Shown here: positions 1 to 14,502 of the stretch, piece by piece | How positions within the stretch are numbered: position 1 is the first letter of the stretch | How the letters are laid out: every line of letters starts with the position of its first letter | Assembly (NCBI GenBank): GCA_012295275.1 | Contig: CM022674.1 | Span: 157,501-221,500 of the forward strand | Source: Chrysomallon squamiferum | Taxonomy: Eukaryota > Mollusca > Gastropoda > Neomphalida > Peltospiridae | DNA: 64,000 nucleotides | Direction: 5' to 3' | Position numbers and translations under genes: made by a program | The notes under the pieces: generated by a model | What the model was told of the DNA's origin: nothing | What the model saw: only the letters and a program-made list of their open reading frames with translations | Databases searched by the model: none

Positions 1-31
<31 letters not shown>
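1..31. repeat. (CT)n microsatellite, pyrimidine tract of the following acceptor
   Basis: An uninterrupted CT dinucleotide run opens the window and ends 32 bases before the acceptor of the exon at 64. It probably continues to the left of the window. Confidence 0.95.
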
Positions 32-35
<4 letters not shown>

Positions 36-63
36 ACATGTAATCTGTCATTTTTGTTTTCAG

Positions 64-204
64 CGAGTAAAAACCATCACCACGCCAACACCTCACTGGC
101 AGCCACAAGACGGCAGTGACCTTCACCAGCTGAACCCAAACCAGTTTGAGATGAACAACAAATACGGACTCAGTAATCCTGGACTTGACTCGAAATACAT
201 GTAA
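64..204 (+). CDS. Last coding exon of an unidentified gene (partial)
   Basis: An open frame of 46 codons begins directly after a good acceptor (T-rich tract, then TTTTCAG at 57-63) and ends in TAA at 202-204. The (CT)n tract at 1-31 and the T-run at 52-60 form the pyrimidine tract. The peptide is hydrophilic and rich in Asn, Gln, Pro and Thr (it contains HWQPQDGSDLHQLNPNQFEM and ends LDSKYM), like a C-terminal tail. I do not recognise the family. It is in + orientation and converges tail-to-tail with EMC1. Coding status rests on the acceptor, the GC content being higher than the flanks, and the frame; phase with the missing upstream exon cannot be checked. Confidence 0.55.
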   Translation, partial: RVKTITTPTPHWQPQDGSDLHQLNPNQFEMNNKYGLSNPGLDSKYM

Positions 205-2365
205 ATCACAAATATAATACAGAACACAGAGAATAATAAGTCTGTTTATTATTATTATTATTATTATTATTATAAATCTCACCTACATTTAATACAAACA
301 CCATGATGATGCCTGTTTTCTGAAATACTTGATTTTTCACTTAAAGACTGTTTTAAATGGAGTCGTCACATTATGTAATCAAACGGAAACAATAATTATA
401 GTCTAGGTAATTAGACAATGTATTTATGGTCAAATAAAACAGTTTGTGAATAAATACTTCTACTTACAAAATGTATATTAGTTAACATATGTCTACATCA
501 AGTTTACACACACATAAAATTATGTCTGTGCTGTGTTTTTGTATTTATATTCATTTTATGTCTTTTTTAATTTTACGAACATGATAAATTTATTATTTTT
601 AATCACATATATACTATATAAGCGCTCATATGTTTGTATATACATGTGTGCGCATGTATGTATGAATGTATGTGTGTGTTTTGTATTTACTAGTTTTAAT
701 GCACAACAACGTTTTGTTATTTAAGACTTAAAACATTCAGCTAAAATTGAATTGCCTCATTTTTACATTTCTTGTCAATAATACACGTTTTGCATTGCGC
801 TGCCAGGCACACGCACGTGTAAATTTCTATGCACTGTTTGTATGCGTTACATCTATATTAATTTTGATTATATACATATCAAACTCGTATACATTTTCAG
901 ATGAAATATTTGCAAATGAAAATTTTCTTTAAATATACGACTGGGCATTGTTTTGTTGGTTTTTCTCAATTTGTTTTGAATTTTGAATTTATTTCTGACA
1001 TACCCGTTTTTATCTATTCAGAATAATAAAAATTATTTATTTTTATGATTCTATCTTCTTATTTATTTCATAGATTAGTAACAGATATCTATACACAACA
1101 TTTATTATTACCAGTGTTACTCACACACAATTTACTGTTTTACGTTATTTCTGTAATATAATTTTCTGTGTATTAAAAACAAGGACTGGGAATACCTGAT
1201 ACATCAACTGTGCAACACCGTTATCACCACGTGACACTGCGTAGCTGACTACAACACAACGACCACGTGCATTCGATCAGCCAGCCTGTATATTACTTTA
1301 CCATTAACAGACACAACTCCACAATTTCACAAACTTTTTATTAATTTATGTATTCAAACATGATGAAACAGAATCAATCAATAACATTTAAAAAAGTAAG
1401 AAAAACAAAATGCAAAATAGAAGACATTCATAAGAGATAACTGATTAAACAATTCATGATTTAAAGAAAGTTAACAACCATAACTGATTAACTGTCCTTT
1501 GTACAAGGGTGAATGCTTTACACAGTTTGCAATTTTAATCCTTTCATATGAACTGACAAATGAATGTTCATTGATAAACCAACACAGATTATCAGTCACT
1601 GGGAGTCAAAGAATGACCAGACACACCTAGAAACAGAGCAGTAAAATATACATTTAGAAATAACACATGCATGCACACACACACGCACGCACGCACGCAC
1701 GCACTCACACACACACACACTGTCTGTATCTTTCAGATGAAAAAAGTATTGAAATATTATTCTTACTCAGGAAAATGAAAATAATGATACAAATGCAGTA
1801 ATTCATTTACTTTCATTACAAACGTGGTAGTATGTATTTACAAACTTTGTATGATACAAATAAATATAATGCATTGTACAATTACAAAGATATTGTACAA
1901 GAGAGAAGCAATGAATTAATCTGCACAATTACAAATAAACATGTGCTATAAATACAAACATGAGAGAGTACAATCACACAGACATGTTACATAAATGTTC
2001 ATAAATGTAAACAGTAAACTCTTTGATGAAAACATTAATTCAAACACCAGATGCAAACGTAATTTGTAATAGCTATTCAAAAAAAAAAAGGTAAAAAAAG
2101 AAAAAGAAAATCATCATACTGCATACAGAAAAGTACTTTTGATTAATAATTATTACCAATCCCATCCACACACACACACACATTACATGAATGCATTTTT
2201 TACCCCTCATACATTAAAGGAATGAAATTGAATTTTCTTTATTTTCCTTTCTTTTCTTTTTTTTTTTACATTATTATTATTATTCTAATATAAAATGTTA
2301 TCTGAATAAATAACAGGTTATAAATTGATTAAATTTGTTTAAAAAAACCTAATTATATTCTGTTG
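205..2365. other. Convergent 3' ends: UTRs of the left gene (+) and EMC1 (-)
   Basis: No convincing coding exon is visible. The stretch holds AT-rich sequence, a (TTA)n run near 246-272, an (AC/GCAC)n tract near 1675-1722, a short CA run near 2167-2182 and several AATAAA/ATTAAA hexamers on both strands. It most likely contains the 3' UTR of the + strand gene followed by the EMC1 3' UTR on the - strand. The exact cleavage sites cannot be fixed from sequence alone. Confidence 0.5.
1324..1345 (-). terminator. Possible EMC1 polyadenylation signal
   Basis: On the - strand an AATAAA hexamer lies in AATTAATAAAAAGTTTG, about 1.0 kb downstream of the EMC1 stop, followed by a GT-rich stretch. Many other hexamers occur in this AT-rich DNA, so this is only a candidate. 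Confidence 0.25.
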
Positions 2366-2526
2366 TTATTTCCAAGCTCTGTTTAAAGCTTTGCGGGCTG
2401 CAAATTTCTGAGAAATGATAGACACAATTATCATCAGAGACAGGACTAGAGCAATGAAATAAAAGTCAAAATCTTCTTTTAAAACATCAAACATTTTTGA
2501 TGGTGTCACTTGGCAGTAATAGAGAT
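2366..2526 (-). CDS. EMC1: EMC1 exon 25: transmembrane helix and stop
   Basis: Encodes [20 protein letters not shown], a hydrophobic helix ([18 protein letters not shown]) and the basic end KALNRAWK, with TAA at 2366-2368. The acceptor TTTCCAG follows a T/C-rich tract. Confidence 0.95.
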
Positions 2527-2573
2527 CTGGAAAGAAAAAAAAAAAAGAAAGAAAAAGAAAAGATTTAAAATAG

Positions 2574-2613
<40 letters not shown>

Positions 2614-5093
2614 CAACTATTAATGACTAACACAAAAATACTAGTAACATACCTATACCATAGGCTAACACAAATATACTAGTAACATACCTATACCATA
2701 GGCTAACACAAATATACTAGTAACATACCTTTACCATAGGCTAACACAAATATACTAGTAACATACCTATACCATAGGCTAACACAAATATACTAGTAAC
2801 ATACCTATACCATAGGCTAACACAAATATACTAGTAACATACCTATACCACAGACTAACACAAATATACTAGTAACATACCTTTACCATAGGCTAACACA
2901 AATATACTAGTAACATACCTTTACCATAGGCTAACACAAATATACTAATAACATACCTATACCATAGGCTAACACAAATATACTAGTAACATACCTATAC
3001 CATAGGCTAACACAAATATACTAGTAACATACCTATACCATAGGCTAACACAAATATACTAGTAACATACCTATACCATAGGCTAACACAAATATACTAG
3101 TAACATACCTATACCATAGGCTAACACAAATATACTACTAACATACCTATACCATAGACTAACACAAATATACTACTAACATACCTATACCATAGACTAA
3201 CACAAATATACTAGTAACATACCTATACCATAGGCTAACACAAATATACTAATAACATACCTAACACAAATATACTAATAACATACCTATACCATAGGCT
3301 AACACAAATATACTAGTAACATACCTATACCATAGGCTAACACAAATATACTAGTAACATACCTATACCATAGGCTAACACAAATATACTAGTAACATAC
3401 CTATACCATAGGCTAACACAAACATACTAGTAACATACCTAACACAAATATACTAATAACATACCTAACACAAATATACTAATAACATACCTAACACAAA
3501 TATACTAATAACATACCTAACACAAATATACTAGTAACATACCTAACACAAATATACTAGTAACATACCTAACACAAATATACTAGTAACATACCTATAC
3601 CATAGGCTAACACGAATATACTAATAACATACCTAACACAAATATACTAGTAATATACCTAACACAAATATACTAGTAACATACCTATACCATAGGCTAA
3701 CACAAATATACTAGTAACATACCTATACCATAGGCTAACACAAATATACTAGTAACATACCTATACCATAGGCTAACACAAATATACTAGTAACATACCT
3801 GACACATATATACTAATAACATACCTAACACAAATATACTAATAACATACCTATACCATAGGCTAACACAAATATACTAGTAACATACCTATACCATAGG
3901 CTAACACAAATATACTAGTAACATACCTATACCATAGGCTAACACAAATATACTAGTAACATACCTGACACAAATATACTAATAACATACCTAACACAAA
4001 TATACTAGTAACATACCTGACACAAATATACTAAAAGCATACTAATAACATACCTATACCATAGGCTAACACAAATATACTAGTAACATACCTATACCAT
4101 AGGCTAACACAAATATACTAGTAACATACCTATACCATAGGCTAACACAAATATACTAGTAACATACCTGACACATATATACTAATAACATACCTAACAC
4201 AAATATACTAATAACATACCTATACCATAGGCTAACACAAATATACTAGTAACATACCTATACCATAGGCTAACACAAATATACTAGTAACATACCTATA
4301 CCATAGGCTAACACAAATATACTAGTAACATACCTGACACAAATATACTAATAACATACCTAACACAAATATACTAGTAACATACCTGACACAAATATAC
4401 TAAAAGCATACTAATAACATACCTATACCATAGGCTAGGACAAGTGAAGTGGATTCGAGACCGGCTGGGGCTGTGTGAATGCCATGAATATTGAACACAC
4501 TCTGGTTATAGTTCACAATGGCTTCTGTGCTTATATCAATCTCTGGTCTGTAGGGGATGGTTCCCTCTTCCCTGCGTGTTGAAAACAAAATAGTTACACG
4601 TAACTGTTTGAATAGTTTGATTTAAAAAATAATGTAAAAATTCCAAGAACAGAAACTGAAAATAATATACACTGCTATTCATACACTGAATGAATCAATT
4701 TCCCCACCCCCAAACTCCAACATCCACACCCCCAACACAAGATAATATATAACAGATATAAATACTCGAAGAATTATGCAGAAATCACGTTCTTTATACT
4801 TAATATTTTATTTTATTATTATTTTTGTTTTATTGTTCTGAGTGACCTGATACTGTTAACAACAAAGAATAACAATAAAATAACAAAACTTTACTCTTCA
4901 CAGCTGGAGTCATACTGCAGTGAATAATTACATGGTGAATTGACAGCTGGGGTTTTTCTCAACTAGAAGAAACATTTGAGCAAACTGGTCCAAACCTGTA
5001 CATGTCACCATTACAGAAACATTACCTGTACCCCTTTTAGTTTTTTACTGATAGTTATTAATTAAGACTGGAGAGAAAAATAAAAATATAACA

Positions 5094-5148
<55 letters not shown>

Positions 5149-5693
5149 AATAAAAAGTAAAATCAATAAATAAATAAGAAACGCATATAAAAGAAAATCC
5201 CCGAAAAACGTTCTCCAACCAAAAAGTGACAAAAACATAGAGCAAAAAGAATTTCTTTACTTCAAGCACTTCACTGAGGATAACAGTAAAGAGATGAAGA
5301 CAAAACTTACATAGTTTCTTGTGTTGGGATAACCGGGCGTCTTGGGTCAAGAAGAGCTTTAGGTAATGACAACAACCCTCCCACTTTTAGAGCAACTAGA
5401 AATAATAACAACATTTTATTTTATTGAAAAAAAAGATAAAAAAAAGGAGAGAAACAATTATCAATTATTTATAAAGATAAAATTTATAATTACTGTTTAC
5501 ATTAAACAAAAATTTAAGAGAAATTATAGTTATTAAATGCAAAATTTCAGTATTTAACAGTAAATTTTTATATGAAATATTAAGATCCTATATTTAAATC
5601 CACTGGAATGATAAATGCCTGTATTTCTTCAATTGATTAAAAGAAAAAGAAAGATGATATACTAAATCAGATATCTCAGAAACAGAATATTAT

Positions 5694-5749
<56 letters not shown>

Positions 5750-6760
5750 AAATACTATAAAAAGGTGAAACACCCCTTAAAAACCTCTGTCTTTACATAA
5801 AAATGAACAGTAAGTCTGTCTGTGGAAAATAAAATAAAATAAATAAATAATTCAAAAGTATGTATTCAAAATTACCCATCAGCCCTTACTAATAATGTCC
5901 ACACTTACTAATGAGATTTTTGCTGGTGATTCCTTTCTCAGTGATGGTTGCGGCCATTGTGTAGATGGGTAGAGGAAAGATGTAGGACTGTCTGAGGATG
6001 AGGGGTTGGGGTGGAGGGCTGAAGGATGTGAAAGCTGTAGAATTACTCTGTTCTTTTCCTTCAAACATCTCCAGGACGGCTATTTCTGGTCGTCGATGTT
6101 TCTCATTGAAAAATGAGTACTGAAAAAAAGAAAAAATAAAAAAAAATAATAAAAAGTATAAAAAAAAAATTTAAATAAATAAAATAGTAATCAGTATTCT
6201 TAACTTGTTGATATATTTAAATATACATAATTAAAAGAAAGGTATTGTGAAGTGATATGAAAGTATAATAAGCCTATTTGTCTATTAACAATAATATCTT
6301 CATTATGGGCACTGTTCATGGACTGCAAACCTATGCAGGGAAACTAGGATAAGGATTTAGAGGAATTAAACCTCTGAAGCCAACAGACTGCAAAACCTGT
6401 ACAGTAAACATCTTACCAAAAAAATATCTGAGTTATTAAAACTAAAGCACTTACCACTACCCAGTTTTCAGAGTGAACTATGACTACAGGGCCATGAGCT
6501 CGTTTGTGAGTGAGATGAAAGACAATGTGTCCTGTGACTGCATCAATCAGATACACCGTGAAGTAGTTCACTGGGCCTAGACAACAACAAACAAACATTT
6601 TATACACAGACTGGAACAAGTGTCCCTGAAACGGTAAAGAATTCTAAAGACCCAAGTGAATGTTGGATTAATAAATACAGAATCCTGTGTTGGCTAATAA
6701 TAAAATCTAGTGAACGGATATCACTATAGTGTTGTTAGTACTACTTAAATGTCTTCTACT

Positions 6761-6800
<40 letters not shown>

Positions 6801-8198
6801 ATGCTACTGCTACCACCACTACTACTACTGCTGCTTATCACTGCTTATACTCCAACTACTTTAACTGTTGTTACTGCTATTACTGCTACTACTTCTATTA
6901 CTACAAATACCAGTATTGCTACTACTAAAGCTCTTATTATTATACCATCACTATTATTACATAACCACCCCCATTAGTACTATTACTTCTTTCTTTCTGG
7001 CAACATCATGAATCAATGAGTGTATTTATTAAGTATGTTATCTGCTGTTCCTTATGGACAATCAGTACTGGGAACAATACGTGCACACATCTCTTACACA
7101 TGTGAATACACATCAAGTGTTTAAACTGTTGATATGTACCTTTATGCGACTGAGAAGAGCCAGGTTCTTCACCTTCTGTTGTCACGACAATCAGATTAGG
7201 GTTGAGGTACTTGTACAGGACACTTCGGTCTCCAAGGACACGACCTTGTGAATGTACATGTTCTGGAAAATATAACAATAATTAAACTGGAACTGAAAAT
7301 GTAATATAATTAAACCCAAGCTGAGATTCTTATTATATCCAACTGAAAATGTTATATAATTAGAACCATAAATGAAATTGTTACCAAATCCTGCTGAAAA
7401 TATGATATAAATATCTGAAAATACTGAATAATTATGGAATCTTCAGGACAAATGTTTCAAATTGCTTTAGATTTGACAGATGACTATGTGTTTATGAGAT
7501 TTAAGAGATGACAGGTTTACAGATCAAAGTGATTAAGGGCGGATTAACACTGACCATCGACCCGCTTAGCAATGACATTGGTCACTTTCTGATACTGAGC
7601 TTGGAGATCAATGTTCCACATCGGATCAGCCAGGATGCCCTGAAAATAACAATAATAACAACAATAACAATAGTAACAGTAATAACAATAACAATAACAG
7701 TAATATTAATAATAATGACAATGATGATGATGATAACTGTAATTATAAAAACAGAACTAGCTTAATGACTCAATGATGAGAACTAATCATGCTGTCTTCA
7801 GGTCTAATAGCAGTGCTCTATAAACAAAACGTTTCCTGATTACTGTGTAATCTTTATCTAAGTCTTTAATACAACACTAAACATATACTTTTAAAATCAA
7901 CAACCTTGTTATTTACTACGACTCTGTAACCAGTCATCATGCCGCTGTCAACGTCAGTCAAGTGCAAGAACAACGTCGGTGACAACCTCTTTACAACTGA
8001 TTTAACAGAATCAGGGTAAGTCCTTATCTGAAATTTAAAAAAAAAAAAAAATTTAAAAAAATAAATAAATTAAAAAATCAAAATCAAAATAAAAAAATAA
8101 ATCAAATAAAAATAAAGTACAAAACAAAAATTAAAATTAAAAAATTAAAAATCAAATTATTTCGAGAAGTTCTGGTATTATTAAACATAATATTTGCA

Positions 8199-8233
<35 letters not shown>

Positions 8234-11200
8234 TTTTTTTTTTAAATTGTGTGATAAATTTAGGAAGTAATAATCATCATAATAAAAAAAAAAAAAAATA
8301 CAATAATAATAATAATAAAATAACATAATAATTAAACTAAAATGAAATTAAATTATAAATAAATAAATAAATAAATAATAATAAAACAAACACAAACGAC
8401 CTCAATAATCAAAAAAAAAAAAAAATATTGAAAATTATATTAATTTTTTTTGTCTGAAAATGTATCTTCTACAGTCACCAAAGCTTCATGTAAACAATAA
8501 TATGTAGGTCAAATTCTAGAAGTTATCTAATACAGAATAACCAAACAGTCTGAATAATTAACAAAAAAGGTAAAATTTATGAAACAACTTTATGGTGATT
8601 TGGGTGAGAGTCCAAATGTTTATATAAAAAAAAGGGTCAAATTCATGAACATTACCTTAAGGTCATTTCCGACAATGATCAAGCCTTTCAGGAACTCTTC
8701 ATTGACCTCTGACATCAGTGCCAGCTGTTTGACCTCAAAGCCGAGGTCTTTGCCCTCAGAGGAAATATCAGACTGCGGAGTTCCGGCAATAGGATCAAAT
8801 GCGTACAGAAGTCCGTTGCCTGATTTCTGAAATTAAAATATCAGAATGTTTGTTACACATATTTTAAAATGTGGCAGTTTGAATAAAACAAAATATTTCT
8901 TCATACCTTAATATTTAAAAATGAATGATTATTTGTAATACAACAACATAATTAGCTAAAAAAAAAAAAAAAAAATATTTATACCCTGATATTTTTAAAT
9001 GAATGAATATGAGAAAAATTATCTTAAAAACAAATATTCATTAAACTTCCAAGTTATTATTTTATTATGTTGCATGTTATTTTTAAATTTTTTTTTTTTT
9101 TGAATTTGTTTAAAACACTGTACAGCAAGTAAAATGATAATGCAGTTCATTTGTGAACCTCCTTGATTCAAAAAGTCAACAAAATTAAATATTCTATCAA
9201 ATTTTCTGTGCTTGTGCAAACAGAGAGATTATAACAGCTACATATAACATTAGTGTGATGTAGAGTGATTCAGGTTGATAAAGAAACTAATTCGTGTGAT
9301 GTTCAGGTTGATAAAGAAACTAATTAGTGTGATGAAGGGTGATTCAGGTTGATAAAGAAACTAATTAGTGTGATGTAGAGTGATTCAGGTTGATAAAGAA
9401 ACTAATTCGTGTGATGTTCAGGTTGATAAAGAAACTAATTAGTGTGATGAAGGGTGATTCAGATTGATAAAGAAACTAATTAGTGTGATGTAGAGTGATT
9501 CAGGTTGATAAAGAAACTAATTCGTGTGATGTTCAGGTTGATAAAGAAACTAATTAGTATGATGTAGGGTGATTCAGGTTGATAAAGAAACTAATTAGTG
9601 TATGTAGAGTGATTCAGGTTGATAAAGAAACTAATTAGTGTGATGTTCAGGTTGATAAAGAAACTAATTAGTGTGATGAAGGGTGATTCAGGTTGATAAA
9701 GAAACTAATTAGTGTGATGTTCAGGTTGATAAAGAAACTAATTAGTGTATGTAGAGTGATTCAGGTTGATAAAGAAACTAATTAGTGTGATGTAGAGTGA
9801 TTCAGGTTGATAAAGAAACTAGTGTGATGTAGGGTGATTCAGGTTGATAAAGAAACTAATTAGTGTGATGTAGAGTGATTCAGGTTGATAAAGAAACTAA
9901 TTAGTGTGATGTAGAGTGATTCAGGTTGATAAAGAAACTAATTAGTGTGATGTAGAGTGATTCAGGTTGATAAAGAAACTAGTGTGATGTAGGGTGATTC
10001 AGGTTGATAAAGAAACTAATTAGTGTGATGTAGAGTGATTCAGGTTGATAAAGAAACTAATTAGTGTGATGTAGAGTGATTCAGGTTGATAAAGAAACTA
10101 ATTAGTGTGATGTAGAGTGATTCAGGTTGATAAAGAAACTAGTGTGATGTAGGGTGATTCAGGTTGATAAAGAAACTAATTAGTGTGATGTAGGGTGATT
10201 CAGGTTGATAAAGAAACTAATTAGTGTGATGTAGAGTGATTCAGGTTGATAAAGAAACTAATTCGTGTGATGAAGGGTGATTCAGGTTGATAAAGAAACT
10301 AATTAGTGTGATGTAGGGTGATTCAGGTTGATAAAGAAACTAATTCATGTGATGAAGGGTGATTCAGGTTGATAAAGAAACTAATTAGTGTGATTCAGGT
10401 TGATAAAGAAACTAGTGTGATGTAGGGTGATTCAGGTTGATAAAGAAACTAGTGTGATGTAGGGTGATTCAGGTTGATAAAGAAACTAATTTGTGTGATG
10501 AAGGGTGATTCAGGTTGATAAAGAAACTAGTGTGATGTAGGGTGATTCAGGTTGATAAAGAAACTAGTGTGATGTAGGGTGATTGAGGTTGATAAAGAAA
10601 CTAGTGTGATGTAGGGTGATTCAGGTTGATAAAGAAACTAATTTGTGTGATGAAGGGTGATTCAGGTTGATAAAGAAACTAGTGTGATGTAGGGTGATTC
10701 AGGTTGATAAAGAAACTAGTGTGATGTAGGGTGATTCAGGTTGATAAAGAAACTAATTTGTGTGATGAAGGGTGATTCAGGTTGATAAAGAAACTAGTGT
10801 GATGTAGGGTGATTCAGGTTGATAAAGAAACTAGTGTGATGTAGGGTGATTGAGGTTGATAAAGAAACTAATTAGTGTGATGTTCAGGTTGATAAAGAAA
10901 CTAGTGTCAGTGTTTTCTAGTACCTTGCTCTTGCCAATAACAACACACTGAGGTGGATGTGGAAAATGTGCTGTTGTCCTCTGCACATACAACAACATCG
11001 TACGTCGGCCATATCTGTCAAAGGGAGTTAACTCTGGAAGGTAGTGACGCCAGACAATCTTTCCAGTGTGGCTTCGAATTCCAAAAATCTGAAAGATTAA
11101 AATGTTCAATGTTATTACTTGATCAAAAAAAAAAAAAAAAACCCAGAAATTACTATTGTTATTATCATTATTACTATTATTGTTGTTGTTGTTGTTATCG

Positions 11201-11282
11201 TCCTTCTTCTTATCATCATCATTATCATCATCATTATTATTATTACTATTATTATTATTGTTGTGTTGTTGTTACTGTCCCA

Positions 11283-11313
<31 letters not shown>

Positions 11314-11981
11314 ATTGAAGAGCATAATGATTAATCTTCTGTTAACACTTTGGTTTCTGACACTTTAAGTCAAGTTACTGGTTTTATAGCCAACAGGATA
11401 TGATGTTTAGAGTTACATTATGGGAGTTATCCTGTGAAGCTAAAATGCCATAAAAACACGAGTGACAAAGAGAAACAAACACTGGAGAATAAATTACACA
11501 AACCTTTCCTGACTCAGTGACAACAACAATGATCTTGTGAAGGTTAAACTCATCTCTTGCAAGATCATCATCATCATCATCTTCTTCATCTTCATCGCTG
11601 TTGTCATCGTTCTCCAGCATGGAGGAATGTTGGTGACGATGTCCTTGCAGTTTGTGTAGGAGGTTTTCAAAGAAAGTCTAAACAAATAAAATTAAATTAA
11701 AAATTACACAGAATAATAAAAGAAATGCTATAAAGCCACATGAACATTTATACTACTGATTTCAGATAAATTATAAATAAAAAGGAAAAATAGATAAATA
11801 AAGAAATAAATTAAGAAATAAATAAAAAAAGAAATAAAGAAACACTCAATCAACATCATAAACACTCAATCAACATCATATATATTTGTTATATATATAA
11901 CAAATAAAAATTATATATTACCTAAAAATCACAGCTTTTTTGTTACCTTTCGCAATATATTTAATAAATAATAAAACACTT

Positions 11982-12015
<34 letters not shown>

Positions 12016-12284
12016 GAATAAAAAAAGAATAATAAAAACAATTAGAAAATAAGAAGAGCATTAATAATAAAAACAATAAAATATATTCAAAATTAATCAA
12101 TGTCTCCCCAGAAATCATAACAATTAACATTTCACAAAGCTGTTAAGACAAAAATGCTGCTAAGTATTAACATAATTGATTTCACATTCCAACCTGCACT
12201 TGTGACAGCTGAGTCAAAATTCTCTTGCAGAACATGGCAGCCACATCTCCTGTAGATGTAAAAACAAACATCAAAGAAACGCAC

Positions 12285-12320
<36 letters not shown>

Positions 12321-12468
12321 AGAAACAAATTTACTATTGTTATCCTGTAATGAACCCAAATGTAACTTTTCCTCAAGGACTCCAAAATGTTTGGAATGAT
12401 CTTCCTCAATAACTAAATCTGGCAAAAAAAACATATCACCAATGAAATGTACCTAACTTGAAAAAATC

Positions 12469-12532
<64 letters not shown>

Positions 12533-12534
12533 GT

Positions 12535-12592
<58 letters not shown>

Positions 12593-12626
12593 GTATTAAT
12601 AATAATCATAATAATAAATAAATTAA

Positions 12627-12657
<31 letters not shown>

Positions 12658-14471
12658 AATAAAAGCTGCAAGCAGGAATTGCACACTGAAATGAGATGAT
12701 TCCTTAAATCAGACAAATTGTGACAGAAAATTAATGAATACCACACCAACTACTGGCATAATTTTGTATCATGGTACAAATGGCCAATGCCTGTACTGGA
12801 CTAATAATATACTATGATACAGTGAAGATTCTATTATAAGTCTTTGTACATAGGAAGGGAAGATAAAGATATGAGAAAACTTGAATATAAAGTATCTGTA
12901 CTTCTTGCCTCAATGATTAGTATCACACTATCTGTTTTTTTATTTATTTATTTACTATTTTTTCATTTAGTTTTATTTTATATTTAATAAGAACAAATAA
13001 TTAATTTATTTTAACTATCATCTGCTAAAGGATTGACTAAAGATTTTTTTACCTTCTCTGGACCCGAACTCATCTTCAAACTTGGCCTGGTTTTCAGACA
13101 CAGGCAGGTCGACCATTTCAACTGCAGAAATGTAAGCCAGGGATTCCTCCCTCCTCCACAGAGTTTTACCTGAAGAAAACATTATACACAATATAAACTT
13201 TTTCCTTAATAAGAACAACAAACAAAACGTACTCATTGCCACACACACACACACGCGAGTGCGTGCGCTCGCACACTGATACTGTATATAGATCACATGA
13301 AACAATCAACTTATTTTGAAAGAAAAAACAAGAGTATTCACATACACACAGACACGTACACACCATACTTAACTCATACTTAAAAAATACTCTGCTTCTG
13401 TACAAAGCTGCTAACATGCATATGATGAAAACAAATCAAGTCTTGTGCATACAGAGAAGCACTATCAATACTTTGTTTATTACTGCCTGTGTACATTTAT
13501 AAATAAAGTAGCACTCATTCACAAAGACACATATGCACTCAGTCTGTTGTCCATCCTGAATTGATCAGTATATTTCACTTTCTTTCTTTACTCTCTCTCT
13601 TAAATGGAGAAATATTCTGCCAAAATTACTTTAAAATAGTGACAACAACAATAAAAGAATAATTTAAAAAAAATTTTACCTGATTTAAAATGAATGCAGA
13701 AATCTTCAGCCAAAAGGACAACTTTGCAACTCAGTCTTTGGTCTTTTTTACGATTAAATATCAAAGTGTAAATCTGCAAATTATATAAACATATTTGAAT
13801 TAACACTGACATTTATATATTATAGTCAAGATGTTACATAGAATAATATTTCAAAGTAAAAAAATAAATTATATTTTATTTAAACACACTCACACAAATA
13901 TATAAAGTAAAAACAATAAAATAAAATAATTAATTAAAAAAAAAAAGAAGGCCACAAAAATAAAATAAAATAAAATAAAAATATGAATGAGAAATATATT
14001 CCACTTTATAATGACTTTAAAGTTTAATTTTTAACTCTTTGGATGTCATGTCTCTGTTTTCTGGAACATTCTACATAAAGTAAATACACTCCATGTCACA
14101 GTTTTCTGGAACATTCTACATAAAGTAAATACACTCCATGTCTCTGTTTTCTGGAACATTCTACATAAAGTAAATACACTCCGTGTCTCTGTTTTCTGTT
14201 ACTGATTTAAACTCAACAAATACCGAGTATAAAAACTGCTATTACAGTGTTCTGCTATTCTAGAGTAGTTGACTTTTTATTTTGTATGTTTTTTAAAAGT
14301 TGAAAATGAAAGAACAAACCTCTTGTGGCAGGCCATAGAGATCTGAAAATACGTGAGTCTGAGAAAGATCTGTAACTTCATTTCCTGTCTTCAGATCATG
14401 TGCCAACACTGTCACGTTAGACTGAAATAGACAGATAGATAAAGAGATAGATAGATAGACAGATAGACAGA

Positions 14472-14502
<31 letters not shown>

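Noticed and set aside
2626-4436. CRISPR-like array
   Set aside because: Units are head-to-tail with no unique spacers, the host is eukaryotic, and the unit includes an EMC1 splice site. It is a minisatellite.
8579-8830. A + strand 83-residue open frame
   Set aside because: It is the complement of EMC1 exon 17, which has family similarity and matched splice phases on the - strand.
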